Positions 25,381 to 33,376 of a stretch of 40,622 nucleotides of DNA are shown one piece after another. Source of the DNA: Planctomycetota bacterium. GTDB lineage: Bacteria > Planctomycetota > Phycisphaerae > UBA1845. The position numbers and the translations under genes are program-made. The notes below the pieces were generated by a model that worked only from the letters and a program-made list of their open reading frames with translations, was not told the DNA's origin and did not search any database. Each line of letters begins with the position of its first letter. The stretch's first letter is position 1. Where the stretch lies: the NCBI GenBank assembly GCA_016860685.1, contig BOJX01000019.1, forward strand, positions 1 to 40,622, in the 5' to 3' direction.

Positions 25381-25423
25381 TCCTTACGGGCGCGGCTCGG
25401 TTTTGAAGCTGCGCCCGTAAGGA
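25381..25423. repeat. 17-bp stem-loop palindrome
   Basis: The left arm at 25381-25397 starts TCCTTACGGGCGC and the right arm at 25407-25423 ends GCGCCCGTAAGGA; 16 of 17 positions pair around a 9-base loop. There is no T-run, so it is not a classic intrinsic terminator, though it could stop or stabilise the paaA transcript. The core ACCGAGCCGCGCCCG read from the minus strand recurs in part near 39998, which suggests an interspersed REP-like family. Confidence 0.6.
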
Positions 25424-25435
25424 AGTGTTCAAGAA

Positions 25436-25650
25436 AGACCACAGAAAACGAGGCGAGAGGTACGAAGCAACGCTGAGCGTGGCAAAGAAGAAGCGGGAGG
25501 CGGGGATGGCGATGAAGCTGACGATGAAAGCCTCGGTGCAGGCGCGGCCGACGCCTTCGGCACCGGGTCGGCAGGGGAAGCCCTTGTAGCAGGCGATCAG
25601 TCCGATGGCGCCGCCGAAAATGATGCGCTTGATCCGCCCCGTGGTCTTGG
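25436..25650 (-). pseudogene. mlaE: remnant of an MlaE-type ABC transporter permease (C-terminal part)
   Basis: On the minus strand a frame encodes RIIFGGAIGLIACYKGF followed by PCRPGAEGVGRACTEAFI and VSFIAI, which matches by eye the conserved C-terminal helices of MlaE/YrbE permeases (lipid-transport ABC systems of the cell envelope). A full MlaE has about 250 residues. Here only some 60 are recognisable. The residues before RIIFGG, read from about 25770, do not resemble the family, and after about 25480 the similarity fades into repeat sequence without a normal end. No mlaF or mlaD is adjacent. I read it as a decayed or truncated copy lying between paaA and the glycine-rich lipoprotein gene. 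Boundaries are approximate. Confidence 0.6.
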
Positions 25651-25874
25651 CGCCCCATTGCCTCAAGCGGCGGTCGGCGGTAGTGATTCCGTGCTGTGCG
25701 AGGGTGCTGGCGCGCGCCTTGAGCACGTTGTGAACGACGGAGTCGCAGGCAGTTCCCTGGTGAAAGGAAATCAGGATGATGCGCAGTGATGGTCGAGGGT
25801 GGCGATCCCGGTTCGGTTCGAGGGGCGGCGCAGGCGGAGCAGGAGGCGCGCGCGGGGCGTGGAGCGTGGGGGAC

Positions 25875-28151
25875 ATGAGCGGCGCCGGGGACGCAGGCGG
25901 CCCGGCGCAGGGGAAGGGGTTTCGACGGGGCTGGTGGTCGGCGGTTCTTATGATCGGTCTGGTCCAGGGATGGGGCGGGTGTGCGCCCGGCGGCGGATCG
26001 GGCGGGAACGACAACGCGGCAGAGGCGCCGGAGGAAATCACGGAAGACACGACCCTCGAATCCCTCAATATCCCGACGGGGCGCACAACGACGGTGCGCA
26101 ACGGCGCGGTGGTGACGGTAACGGGCGACGCGACGATCGCGGGCACGCTGGCGTCCGACGGCGGACCGTTGCACCTGCGCGTCGAAGGCGAGCTTGAGGT
26201 GACCGGAACGCTCGAAGCGCCGGCGGATGATGACGCGGACGCACCGGCGGATGCGCCGCTTTCCGAGCACGACACGGGCCTCTTCATCGTCGTCGGTGAT
26301 GGGGCGGCGACGATCGGCGAGAGCGCGGTTCTTTCGACCCCCGGCTGCATCGTCGTCACGGATGATCCGTCCTCGGTGCTGGACCGAACGCCTGAGGAGC
26401 TGTCGGAGGAGATGCTTGACGTGGGGTCGGATGATCTGCCGACGCTGATTCCGTTCCCGTCGGAGACGGCGCCGGCGAGTGTGCAGGCGTTCAGGCAAGG
26501 GCGGCCGCTCGTGCAACAGGGTGCGGAGCTTCCGCCCGTGACGGTGAGCGGGACGTGGCCCCCGGACGGCGTCGTGCCCCGCGGGGATCAGCCGATCGTG
26601 ATCTTTCGTTTCACCGGCGCGCGGGATCTCGTCATCGACGGGTGGACCTACAACGGACCGCCGGCGCCGCCACGTGAAGGCGAGGACAACTCGAGTGACG
26701 CGGGCACCCGCGCAACGGGTCGCGCGGGACGCAGCGGCGGCAACCTTCACCTCCGCAATGAGGGCGGCGAAATCCGCATCGCCGGGACTGTGACGTTGGC
26801 GCTGTCAGACGGGGGTCGCGGGGGGGATGCGACGACGGTGTGCGCGACGGCCACCGGCGGCGCTGGCGCGGAGCCCGGCAACCTTCGCATGACCGCATCG
26901 GGCGGAATCAATCTTGCGGGTGGGTCGCTGGTGATCCGGCCGGGTCGCGGCGGCGACGGCGGCGAAGCGACCGTCAACAGCGACGAGGTGCTCACGGAAG
27001 GTTGTCCCGGTGCGGACGGCGTCAATACGACCGCCACGGGGGGGGCCGGCGGCCGCAACGTCAAGGCGTTGTTTGTGCGCGGCAACGTTGTCGGGCTTGA
27101 GAAGGTGTCGATCGACGAGGTGGTCGGCGGAAACGGAGGCGGCGCGACGGTGAGCGGATGCGCCGGTGAGGACGGCGAGGAATGTTGCGACGCGGGCGCG
27201 GGCGGGTCGGCGACCGCGATCGGTGGCGCGGGCGGTGCGGCTTCCGTAGCGGTCGCCGGAGCGGCGACGGCGTCCGGGGCGCGCGGCGGGAACGGCGGTG
27301 CGGCGAGCGCGTCCGGGGGCGAGGGCGGTTTCGGCGGAGACTGCAAGTTCGCTGATGCCGGTGCGGCGGGCGCCGGCGGCGCGGCGACAGCGACCGGCGG
27401 CGCGGGAGGATCGGGCTCGGGTGCCGGGGCGAGTCGGGGCGGGGACGGCGGCGACGCCTTCGCTCTTGGGGGAGATGGTGGTTTCGGCGGTGACAGTGCG
27501 TTGGGGTTGCCTGGCGCGGGCAGCGACGCCGGTATTCCGACTGCGACGGGCGGTGCGCCGGGCGGCGGCGCTGCCCCAGGAGCAGCCGGCGAGGCGGCGA
27601 CCGAAGAAGGCTTCCCCGGAGATGAAGGCGACGAGATTGAGCTGATCATCTTCTGTTTCGGATTCGCGTTCGTCGCCGACACGGACGGAGTCATTGCGGC
27701 GGGCTCGCAGACCGGCCCGATTTTCAATGAAGACGGGTCTGAGGAGCTGGGCACGATGTCGATGACATTCGCCGACGTCGCCGGGGCGCAATACTTCAAG
27801 GGCGCGGATCCGGTGCATATCGGGCTGCAAGGGGGTAGCGTCGAATTCGACGCGGGATCCCTCGCGCTCGATGAGGGCGCGGTTGGCCAAGTCGGCGGTC
27901 TGCGGATCGCCACGCTTTACGGCGAGGGGCTTTCGGAGGACCGTCCGCTGGTCGTCGAAGCTGTCAACGCCGACGGCGACGTGGTTGGAACGCAGGTCTT
28001 CGCCGAAGTGCCGGACAACCAGGGCGACCCCGCGAACCCGGAAACCTTCGACGCGACGTTCACGACGAGTGAGACAATCGTCGTGATCCGCATCACCGTG
28101 CCGGAAGGCGCGTTCGTCACGATCATCGAAGTCTGCATCATCGATCCGTGA
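25875..28151 (+). CDS. large glycine/alanine-rich lipoprotein with PGRS-like repeats
   Basis: 758 residues from the ATG at 25875, which follows GGGGGA. An in-frame ATG at 25776 with AAAGGA upstream would add 33 Gly/Arg-rich residues before the signal. A hydrophobic stretch (WWSAVLMIGLVQGWGGC) ends in a possible lipobox Cys. Residues about 50-120 predict beta-strands (TTTVRNGAVVTVTGDATIAGTL). The middle, about 290-590, is made of irregular GGxGG and ATGGAGG repeats like those of mycobacterial PE_PGRS proteins, with scattered Cys. The final ~170 residues form an ordered beta domain with an acidic character. Probably a surface-exposed structural or adhesive protein. The repeats make it prone to length changes and assembly error. 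No enzyme motif seen. Confidence 0.75.
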   Translation: MSGAGDAGGPAQGKGFRRGWWSAVLMIGLVQGWGGCAPGGGSGGNDNAAEAPEEITEDTTLESLNIPTGRTTTVRNGAVVTVTGDATIAGTLASDGGPLHLRVEGELEVTGTLEAPADDDADAPADAPLSEHDTGLFIVVGDGAATIGESAVLSTPGCIVVTDDPSSVLDRTPEELSEEMLDVGSDDLPTLIPFPSETAPASVQAFRQGRPLVQQGAELPPVTVSGTWPPDGVVPRGDQPIVIFRFTGARDLVIDGWTYNGPPAPPREGEDNSSDAGTRATGRAGRSGGNLHLRNEGGEIRIAGTVTLALSDGGRGGDATTVCATATGGAGAEPGNLRMTASGGINLAGGSLVIRPGRGGDGGEATVNSDEVLTEGCPGADGVNTTATGGAGGRNVKALFVRGNVVGLEKVSIDEVVGGNGGGATVSGCAGEDGEECCDAGAGGSATAIGGAGGAASVAVAGAATASGARGGNGGAASASGGEGGFGGDCKFADAGAAGAGGAATATGGAGGSGSGAGASRGGDGGDAFALGGDGGFGGDSALGLPGAGSDAGIPTATGGAPGGGAAPGAAGEAATEEGFPGDEGDEIELIIFCFGFAFVADTDGVIAAGSQTGPIFNEDGSEELGTMSMTFADVAGAQYFKGADPVHIGLQGGSVEFDAGSLALDEGAVGQVGGLRIATLYGEGLSEDRPLVVEAVNADGDVVGTQVFAEVPDNQGDPANPETFDATFTTSETIVVIRITVPEGAFVTIIEVCIIDP

Positions 28152-28166
28152 CGGGCGGGAATAACA

Positions 28167-28258
28167 GCCCGTTGAAGAACCCGGGATCGGTCTTGGTAAT
28201 GCCGGTTTTCCCGATGAAATTCGCCACCCGGAGGGAGGCGCACCCCTTTTCAACGGGC
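28167..28258. repeat. 92-bp element bounded by perfect 10-bp inverted repeats
   Basis: GCCCGTTGAA at 28167-28176 and its exact complement TTCAACGGGC at 28249-28258 frame 72 bases between the convergent lipoprotein and aspS genes. It could be a miniature inverted-repeat element or a long-range terminator structure. No flanking target duplication is obvious. Confidence 0.5.
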
Positions 28259-28260
28259 GG

Positions 28261-30048
28261 TCAGGCTGGCGGCGCCTTCGAAATCAACGCTAACTCATCA
28301 AGCTGCTTCACGGCCACCGGCGTCGGAGCACCGGTGAGGAGGCAGACCGCCCGCTGCGTCTTCGGAAACGCGACCACGTCTCGCAAGGACGGCATTTTGG
28401 CGAGCATCATTACCCAGCGGTCCAGCCCGAAGGCGATCCCGCCGTGCGGCGGCGCGCCGTATTTCAGACCATCCAGCAGGAACGAGAACTTGAGCTGCGC
28501 CTCCTCGTCACTGATGCCGAGCAGATTGAACACGCGGGCCTGCACATCGCGCTGGTGAATGCGGATCGACCCGCCGGCCATCTCCGTGCCGTTGAGCACG
28601 AGGTCGTAGGCCTTGCTGCGCGCCTTGTTCGGTTCGGTGTCGAGGAGCGGGATGTCCTCGTCCATCGGAGCGGTAAAGGGGTGGTGCGTGCTGAACCAGC
28701 GTTTCTCGTCCGGATCGTAGGTCATCAGCGGAAAGTCCACCACCCACAGCAGATCCCAGCGGTTCTCGGGGATGAGCTTGAGGATTTCGGCGAGGCGTGT
28801 GCGCACGTGGTGCAGGTATTTGCAGACCTCGTCATACGTGCCGGGCATGAAGAAGATCGTGTCGCCGGGCTTCGCGCCGGTGCGGGCGCAGATCGCGGCG
28901 GCCAGCGGTTCGAGGTGCTTGGCGATGCCGGTGGCGAAGGTTGGTCCGTGGTCTCCCGCCGCCACCTTCACGATCGGAACGCCGACCCCGCCGATGCCCT
29001 TGATCTCCTCGGTCAATCCGTCCGTCACCTTGCGGGTCAGGGCCTCCCCGCCCGACGCGACGATGCACTTGATGACGCCGCCCGATCCCGCGGCCTCCTT
29101 GAAGGGGGCGAACTCCACGCCGCGGACCAGGTCCGTCACGTCCTGAAGCTCGAGACCGAAGCGCGTGTCCGGTCGGTCGATGCCGAAGCGGTCCATCGCC
29201 TCCTGATAGGTCATCCGCGGAAGCGGCGTGGTAATGTCGATGCCCAGGGCGTTCTTGAAAATTGCTTTCGCGCAGCCCTCGACCATCGTCATGACGTCGT
29301 CGGCTTGCACGAACGACATCTCCATGTCGAGCTGGGTGAACTCCGGCTGGCGGTCCGCACGGAGATCCTCGTCGCGGAAGCAGCGGACGATCTGGGCGTA
29401 ACGGTCGAAACCCGCGACCATGAAAAGCTGCTTGAAGATCTGCGGCGACTGCGGCAGGGCGTAGAACGAACCCTGGCGCACCCGCGACGGCACGAGGTAG
29501 TCGCGAGCGCCTTCGGGGGTGGACTTCGTCAGAAAAGGCGTCTCGATCTCGACAAATCCGTTGGCGTCGAAGTAATCGCGGATCGTCTTGGCGATCACGT
29601 GGCGCATGCGGAAGACCCGCTGCATGACCGGTCGGCGCAGGTCGAGGTAACGATGCTTGAGGCGAAGCTCCTCGCTGGCGTCGGTGCGGTCGCTGATCTC
29701 GAAGGGCGGCGGCTCGGCCTTGGACAAGAGGTCGAGCGCCTCACCGATGACTTCGATTTCACCCGTGGGGATGCGCGGGTTGATGTTCGTGCCGCGCGAC
29801 ACCACCGTGCCTTCGATGACGATCACGTCCTCGGCGCGCAACGACCGCGCCAGTTCGAGGGCAGCCGCATTGCCTTCCGGGTTGAATCGGACCTGGGTGA
29901 TGCCCGTGTAATCGCGGAGGTCGATGAAGGCCATCCCGCCGTGGTCCCGGTAACTGTCCACCCAGCCGGCGAGGCGGACCTTCTGCCCGATCTGAGCGGC
30001 ACGAAGCTCGCCGCATTTGTGCGTCCGCTTGTTATAAGGAATCGCCAC
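28261..30048 (-). CDS. aspS: aspartyl-tRNA synthetase, probably non-discriminating
   Basis: 595 residues, bacterial-type AspRS that charges tRNA with aspartate. Visible are the N-terminal anticodon-binding OB fold (KVRLAGWVDSYRDHGGMAFIDLRD), class II motif 1 region (RHVIAKTIRDYFDANGFVEIETP), motif 2 (QIVRCFRDEDLRADRQPEFTQ), the inserted GAD domain, and motif 3 (GIAFGLDRWVMML). Near residue 37 the loop reads RDHGG. The His matches enzymes that also charge tRNA-Asn, whereas strictly Asp-specific enzymes have Leu there. The second of two GTG codons (30048) is chosen because AAGGAGG (30060-30054) overlaps the first GTG. A 6-bp GC hairpin (30063-30079) lies just 5' of the ribosome site. Divergent from argR. 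Confidence 0.96.
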   Translation of the reverse strand: MAIPYNKRTHKCGELRAAQIGQKVRLAGWVDSYRDHGGMAFIDLRDYTGITQVRFNPEGNAAALELARSLRAEDVIVIEGTVVSRGTNINPRIPTGEIEVIGEALDLLSKAEPPPFEISDRTDASEELRLKHRYLDLRRPVMQRVFRMRHVIAKTIRDYFDANGFVEIETPFLTKSTPEGARDYLVPSRVRQGSFYALPQSPQIFKQLFMVAGFDRYAQIVRCFRDEDLRADRQPEFTQLDMEMSFVQADDVMTMVEGCAKAIFKNALGIDITTPLPRMTYQEAMDRFGIDRPDTRFGLELQDVTDLVRGVEFAPFKEAAGSGGVIKCIVASGGEALTRKVTDGLTEEIKGIGGVGVPIVKVAAGDHGPTFATGIAKHLEPLAAAICARTGAKPGDTIFFMPGTYDEVCKYLHHVRTRLAEILKLIPENRWDLLWVVDFPLMTYDPDEKRWFSTHHPFTAPMDEDIPLLDTEPNKARSKAYDLVLNGTEMAGGSIRIHQRDVQARVFNLLGISDEEAQLKFSFLLDGLKYGAPPHGGIAFGLDRWVMMLAKMPSLRDVVAFPKTQRAVCLLTGAPTPVAVKQLDELALISKAPPA

Positions 30049-30053
30049 CGACA

Positions 30054-30060
30054 CCTCCTT
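30054..30060 (-). promoter_or_regulatory. ribosome binding site deciding the aspS start
   Basis: AAGGAGG on the minus strand ends at the G of the first possible GTG (30054), so that codon cannot be the start. The next in-frame GTG at 30048 sits 5 bases downstream, normal spacing. Confidence 0.7.
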
Positions 30061-30254
30061 GCGGGGCGCCTTTCGCCCCCTGATCCATCATCCAGCCTTC
30101 CACCGGTTTCCTTCGGGAAAGCGAAGCGTTGTACGTCGTCGCACGGCGCGACGCAACCGAACGTCGCCGCTTGCAGGGCAACCTTCGTTCCGGGTGACCT
30201 GACGTCGCCTGAACCGGCCGTTGAATCCAGATCGGCAAGTGCGGGGCGCGAAGC

Positions 30255-30282
30255 TTGACGGCGACTCCCGGGGATGTATAAT
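30255..30282 (+). promoter_or_regulatory. sigma-70 promoter of argR and probably of the arginine cluster
   Basis: TTGACG (30255-30260), a 16-base spacer and a perfect TATAAT (30277-30282) lie upstream of argR. The TTAATTAA palindrome at 30300-30307 falls just after the predicted start and may be half of an arginine-repressor site, which would make the operon self-regulated. No full ARG-box pair is clear. Confidence 0.6.
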
Positions 30283-30323
30283 CATGCCGTCGGACGCGAT
30301 TAATTAACTCGTGAGGAACCCCG

Positions 30324-30788
30324 ATGCCCGACAATCTTCACAAGCATGACCGGCAACACGCTTTAATGCAGGTGCTGACGGCTCGTCCCTTAGCCAGCCA
30401 GCGTGAACTGGTCACGGCGCTGCGAGAACGTGGCTTCCGCACGACGCAAGCCAGCATGAGCCGCGACATCCGCGAGTTGGGGCTGGTCAAGGTCGCCGGG
30501 CTTTACCGACGGGTTGAGGATCTCGGGACAGAACGAACCAACGACCTGCACAATGACCCGTCATTCGCATTAATCACAGGGTTCGAACCGGTCGGGGCGA
30601 ACCTGATCGTGGTGCGCACCGCGACCGGCGCCGCCAATTCCGTCGGGGCGGCGCTGGATCGCAAGAGGATTCCGCAGATCGTGGGTACGCTCGCGGGCGA
30701 CGACACGGTGTTCGTGGCGGTTCGCAGCCGCAGTGATCAGGGTCGGGTGATCGCCCTCCTTCGGCGCGTCTCGGCGCCGCGACCTTAG
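30324..30788 (+). CDS. argR: arginine repressor
   Basis: 154 residues, the usual ArgR size. ArgR is a hexameric DNA-binding regulator that uses arginine as co-repressor. The N-terminal winged helix has the recognition helix region TTQASMSRDIRELGLVKV. The C-terminal oligomerisation and arginine-binding domain has GAANSVGAALD and IVGTLAGDDTVFVAVRS, which includes the GDD turn that contacts arginine. The ATG at 30324 follows GAGGA by 6 bases. It is the first gene of the arginine cluster, 20 bases before argG and in the same transcript, so it most likely controls its own operon. Confidence 0.95.
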   Translation: MPDNLHKHDRQHALMQVLTARPLASQRELVTALRERGFRTTQASMSRDIRELGLVKVAGLYRRVEDLGTERTNDLHNDPSFALITGFEPVGANLIVVRTATGAANSVGAALDRKRIPQIVGTLAGDDTVFVAVRSRSDQGRVIALLRRVSAPRP

Positions 30789-30808
30789 TCAAACCGGGAG
30801 GGACGATC

Positions 30809-32017
30809 GTGCGCATCGCCGCACTCGCATTTTCAGGCGGGTTGGACACGACGTATTGCGCGGTCTTCCTGCGCGAGCAGGGATATGCCGTCCACGCGGT
30901 CGCCGTGGACACCGGGGGATTCGACGACGACGAGCGGCGGCTCATCGCGCAGCGCGCCGAGGCGGCCGGAGCGGCGGCGTTTCAGCTCATCGACGCGCGG
31001 GCGGAGTTGTTCGACCGGACGCTGAAATACCTTCTTTTCGCCAACGCGCTTCGCGGGGACGTGTACCCCTTGTGCGTTTCGGCCGAGCGGCTGGTGCAGG
31101 CGAAGTGCGTCGCGGAGTACGGGCGGCGAGTCGGGGCGGCGGCGCTGGTTCACGGCTCGACCGGGGCGGGGAACGATCAGGTGCGGTTCGACTTGGCTTT
31201 CCGGGTGCTGGCGCCGGGGATCGAGGTGATGACGCCGATCCGGGCGCAGGCGTTGTCGCGCGAGACGGAGATGAAATATCTGACGGACCGCGGCGTATCC
31301 ATCCCTCCGAAGACGGGCGTGTACTCGGTCAACCGCGGGCTGTGGGGGGCGACGATCGGCGGCGGAGAGACACACAAAAGCGACGGCATGTTGCCGGAGT
31401 CGGCGTATGTGCTGACAGCGCTGGCGGCGGACCGACCGGCGGGACCTGAGGAAGTGGTCCTTGACTTCGAGCGGGGTGTCCCCACGGCGCTCGGGGACGC
31501 GGGCGTCGGCGGCGTGGAGCGGCTTACGCCTGTAGCGCTGGTCGAACGCCTGAACACGCGTGCCGGACGGCGCGGGATCGGGCGCGGGATGCACGTCGGA
31601 GACACGATCCTGGGGATCAAGGGTCGTGTGGCGTTCGAGGCGCCGGCGGCGACGGTGCTGATCGCAGCGCATCGGGAGCTGGAAAAGCTGGTGCTTTCGA
31701 AGCAGCAGCAGTTCTGGAAGCGCACGCTGGGCGACGTATACGGAGCGAACGTGCATGAGGCGCGGTTCTTCGACCCCGTGATGCGCGATCTTGAGACATT
31801 TCTTGAGTCGTCGCAGCGGCGCGTGACCGGGCGCGTCACGGTGCGCCTCGAAGATCGGATCGCCACGGTGCTCGGCGCGACCAGCCCGCATTCGCTGATG
31901 AACACGGACAAGGCGAGATACGGGGAGGGGAGCAGGCTTTGGACGGGTGAGGAGGCGGCGGCGTTCTGCAAGATTTACGGAGTGGCGGACGGGTTGCAGG
32001 GAACCGGCGAGTCATGA
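30809..32017 (+). CDS. argG: argininosuccinate synthase
   Basis: 402 residues. Joins citrulline and aspartate with ATP to form argininosuccinate, the penultimate arginine step. The ATP pyrophosphatase loop FSGGLDTTYC is near the N-terminus, and the conserved segments GSTGAGNDQVRFD, SVNRGLWGATIGGGETH and the C-terminal region are intact. The STGAGNDQ variant (Ala where many enzymes have Lys) and the GLWG block are what I recall from Bacteroidetes ArgG, which agrees with the overall gene order. The start is GTG at 30809 behind GGGAGG. It follows argR by 20 bases. A 140-base gap with short GCAGAG repeats separates it from the next gene. Confidence 0.96.
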   Translation: MRIAALAFSGGLDTTYCAVFLREQGYAVHAVAVDTGGFDDDERRLIAQRAEAAGAAAFQLIDARAELFDRTLKYLLFANALRGDVYPLCVSAERLVQAKCVAEYGRRVGAAALVHGSTGAGNDQVRFDLAFRVLAPGIEVMTPIRAQALSRETEMKYLTDRGVSIPPKTGVYSVNRGLWGATIGGGETHKSDGMLPESAYVLTALAADRPAGPEEVVLDFERGVPTALGDAGVGGVERLTPVALVERLNTRAGRRGIGRGMHVGDTILGIKGRVAFEAPAATVLIAAHRELEKLVLSKQQQFWKRTLGDVYGANVHEARFFDPVMRDLETFLESSQRRVTGRVTVRLEDRIATVLGATSPHSLMNTDKARYGEGSRLWTGEEAAAFCKIYGVADGLQGTGES

Positions 32018-32065
32018 AATGCAGAGTGCAGAGTTGAATTCTGCAATCGGGCGGGAACAGGAGGA

Positions 32066-32161
32066 GTGACCGGTCTGGCGTGCTGGAGGATTTTCGCGGC
32101 GCACGACGGTTGTGCCCGGGTCGAAAGAACATCCGGCTCACCGCTTGCGGTTTTTTCATGA
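32066..32161 (+). CDS. possible 31-codon leader ORF coupled to the P-loop gene
   Basis: GTG at 32066 opens a 31-residue frame whose TGA (32159-32161) overlaps the ATG of the downstream gene as ATGA. An AGGAGG sits almost directly before the GTG (too close) and GGGAA sits 8 bases before it. The downstream ATG itself has no ribosome site, which would be explained by coupling to this ORF. The peptide has no recognisable motif and no Arg run. Alternatively the main gene starts at the in-frame GTG at 32080 and this ORF is meaningless. Confidence 0.3.
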   Translation: MTGLACWRIFAAHDGCARVERTSGSPLAVFS

Positions 32162-33204
32162 GAATTCTTGTTGACAAAATTGCTTCCGCGACGCGTAACG
32201 TGCGCGTGGGGCGCGACCTCCGCGTCGCGCCGGCGATCACTGCGCGCGAGGGGTACCTCGTGGCCGGGCGGATTCACGGTACGAAGTCCGTGTACAACCA
32301 GATCGAAGATGTACACGGGCGGATGGTAACGCTGCATGACGGCGACGTGATCGTCGGCGTGCTTGGGCATCGCAACGCCCTGCACGGGTACTCAGGTTAC
32401 GTGCCCGAGGCGATCAACGTCGGCGACCGGCTGCACCTTCTGAATCTCGGCGGGGTGATCGGGGTCTGCACGTCGCAGAATCCGGAGGTGGGCAAGCCGT
32501 TCGACGTGGAAATCCTCGGCGCGGTGCTGACGTTTCCGGATTTCGAGGACCGCTCGGGCGTGCCGGCGCACATCGGGATGAACGCGATTGCGCTGCGTGA
32601 GGAACCGCGGACCGACGTGCCGGTGGCGTTCGTGGCGGGGACGTGCATGAACAGCGGGAAGACGGCGGCCGCGTCGCGGCTTATCCGCTACCTCTCGCGT
32701 GAGGGGATGACGGTCGGCGGGTGCAAGCTGACGGGTGTGTCGCTGCGGCGGGACACGCTGTCGATGATGGATTACGGCGCGAAGTGGGCGGTGTCGTTTA
32801 CGGACGCGGGGGTGGTGACGACGTCTCCGGAAACATCGAAGCGCGTGGCGCGCGGGCTGGTGCGACATCTGGCGGACGCGGGAGCGCAGGTGATCGTCGC
32901 GGAGCTGGGCGACGGGATTCTCGGGGAATACGGCGTGCAGGGGATTCTCGGCGACACCGAGTTGATGAAGGCGGCTGGGGCGATCGTGATGTGCGCGAAC
33001 GATCCGGTCGGGGCGTGGGGGGCGCAGCGGGTGATGACGGAGCGGTTCGGGCTGGGGATCGACGTCGTGACGGGTCCGGCGACGGACAACGCGGTGGGGA
33101 CGGGGTTCGTGGAGCGAGAGTTGAAGCTGACGGCGATCAACGCGCGGACGCATCCGGAGGAGTTCGGAGCGTTCGTGGCGGGCCGCCTGAGCCGCGGACT
33201 TTAG
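32158..33204 (+). CDS. uncharacterised P-loop NTPase of the arginine operon
   Basis: 348 residues from the ATG at 32158; a GTG at 32080 would add 26 residues of poor character. I do not recognise a named family. Residues about 1-145 form a Gly-rich beta domain with a striking block HDGDVIVGVLGHRNALHGYSG. Residues about 153-345 look like a SIMIBI-type nucleotide-binding domain of the BioD/CobB/MobB sort: Walker A GTCMNSGKT (161-169), a following helix, GGCKLTG (Lys190) in the position where such enzymes bind substrate phosphate, an acidic ELGDGILGEYGVQG (249-262) resembling a Walker B/amidoligase loop, and MCANDPVGAWG. It lies between argG and argC in a cluster otherwise devoted to arginine, so a role in that pathway or its supply of acyl donor or nitrogen is a guess from context. 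Confidence 0.8.
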   Translation: MRILVDKIASATRNVRVGRDLRVAPAITAREGYLVAGRIHGTKSVYNQIEDVHGRMVTLHDGDVIVGVLGHRNALHGYSGYVPEAINVGDRLHLLNLGGVIGVCTSQNPEVGKPFDVEILGAVLTFPDFEDRSGVPAHIGMNAIALREEPRTDVPVAFVAGTCMNSGKTAAASRLIRYLSREGMTVGGCKLTGVSLRRDTLSMMDYGAKWAVSFTDAGVVTTSPETSKRVARGLVRHLADAGAQVIVAELGDGILGEYGVQGILGDTELMKAAGAIVMCANDPVGAWGAQRVMTERFGLGIDVVTGPATDNAVGTGFVERELKLTAINARTHPEEFGAFVAGRLSRGL

Positions 33205-33376
33205 CCCGTGCGAACTCTCAAAGAAGAAGTGACTTACGCAAGCGATGCGCTTCGCACGCGGTGATCTTGAAGCCCCTCGACGCGTCGCAGAGCGAGAAAT
33301 TGCGCGGAGCGTGTGCGGAGTTCTGCAAGCCCCCGGGGACACGGTTGATCGCGCGGGCTGAAGCCTGTGGTTCGGG

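Noticed and set aside
32141-32156. Intrinsic terminator or attenuator (CCGCTTGCGG plus T6)
   Set aside because: The stem is only 4-5 bp with a minimal loop and no competing structure was found, so it is mentioned only in connection with the leader ORF.
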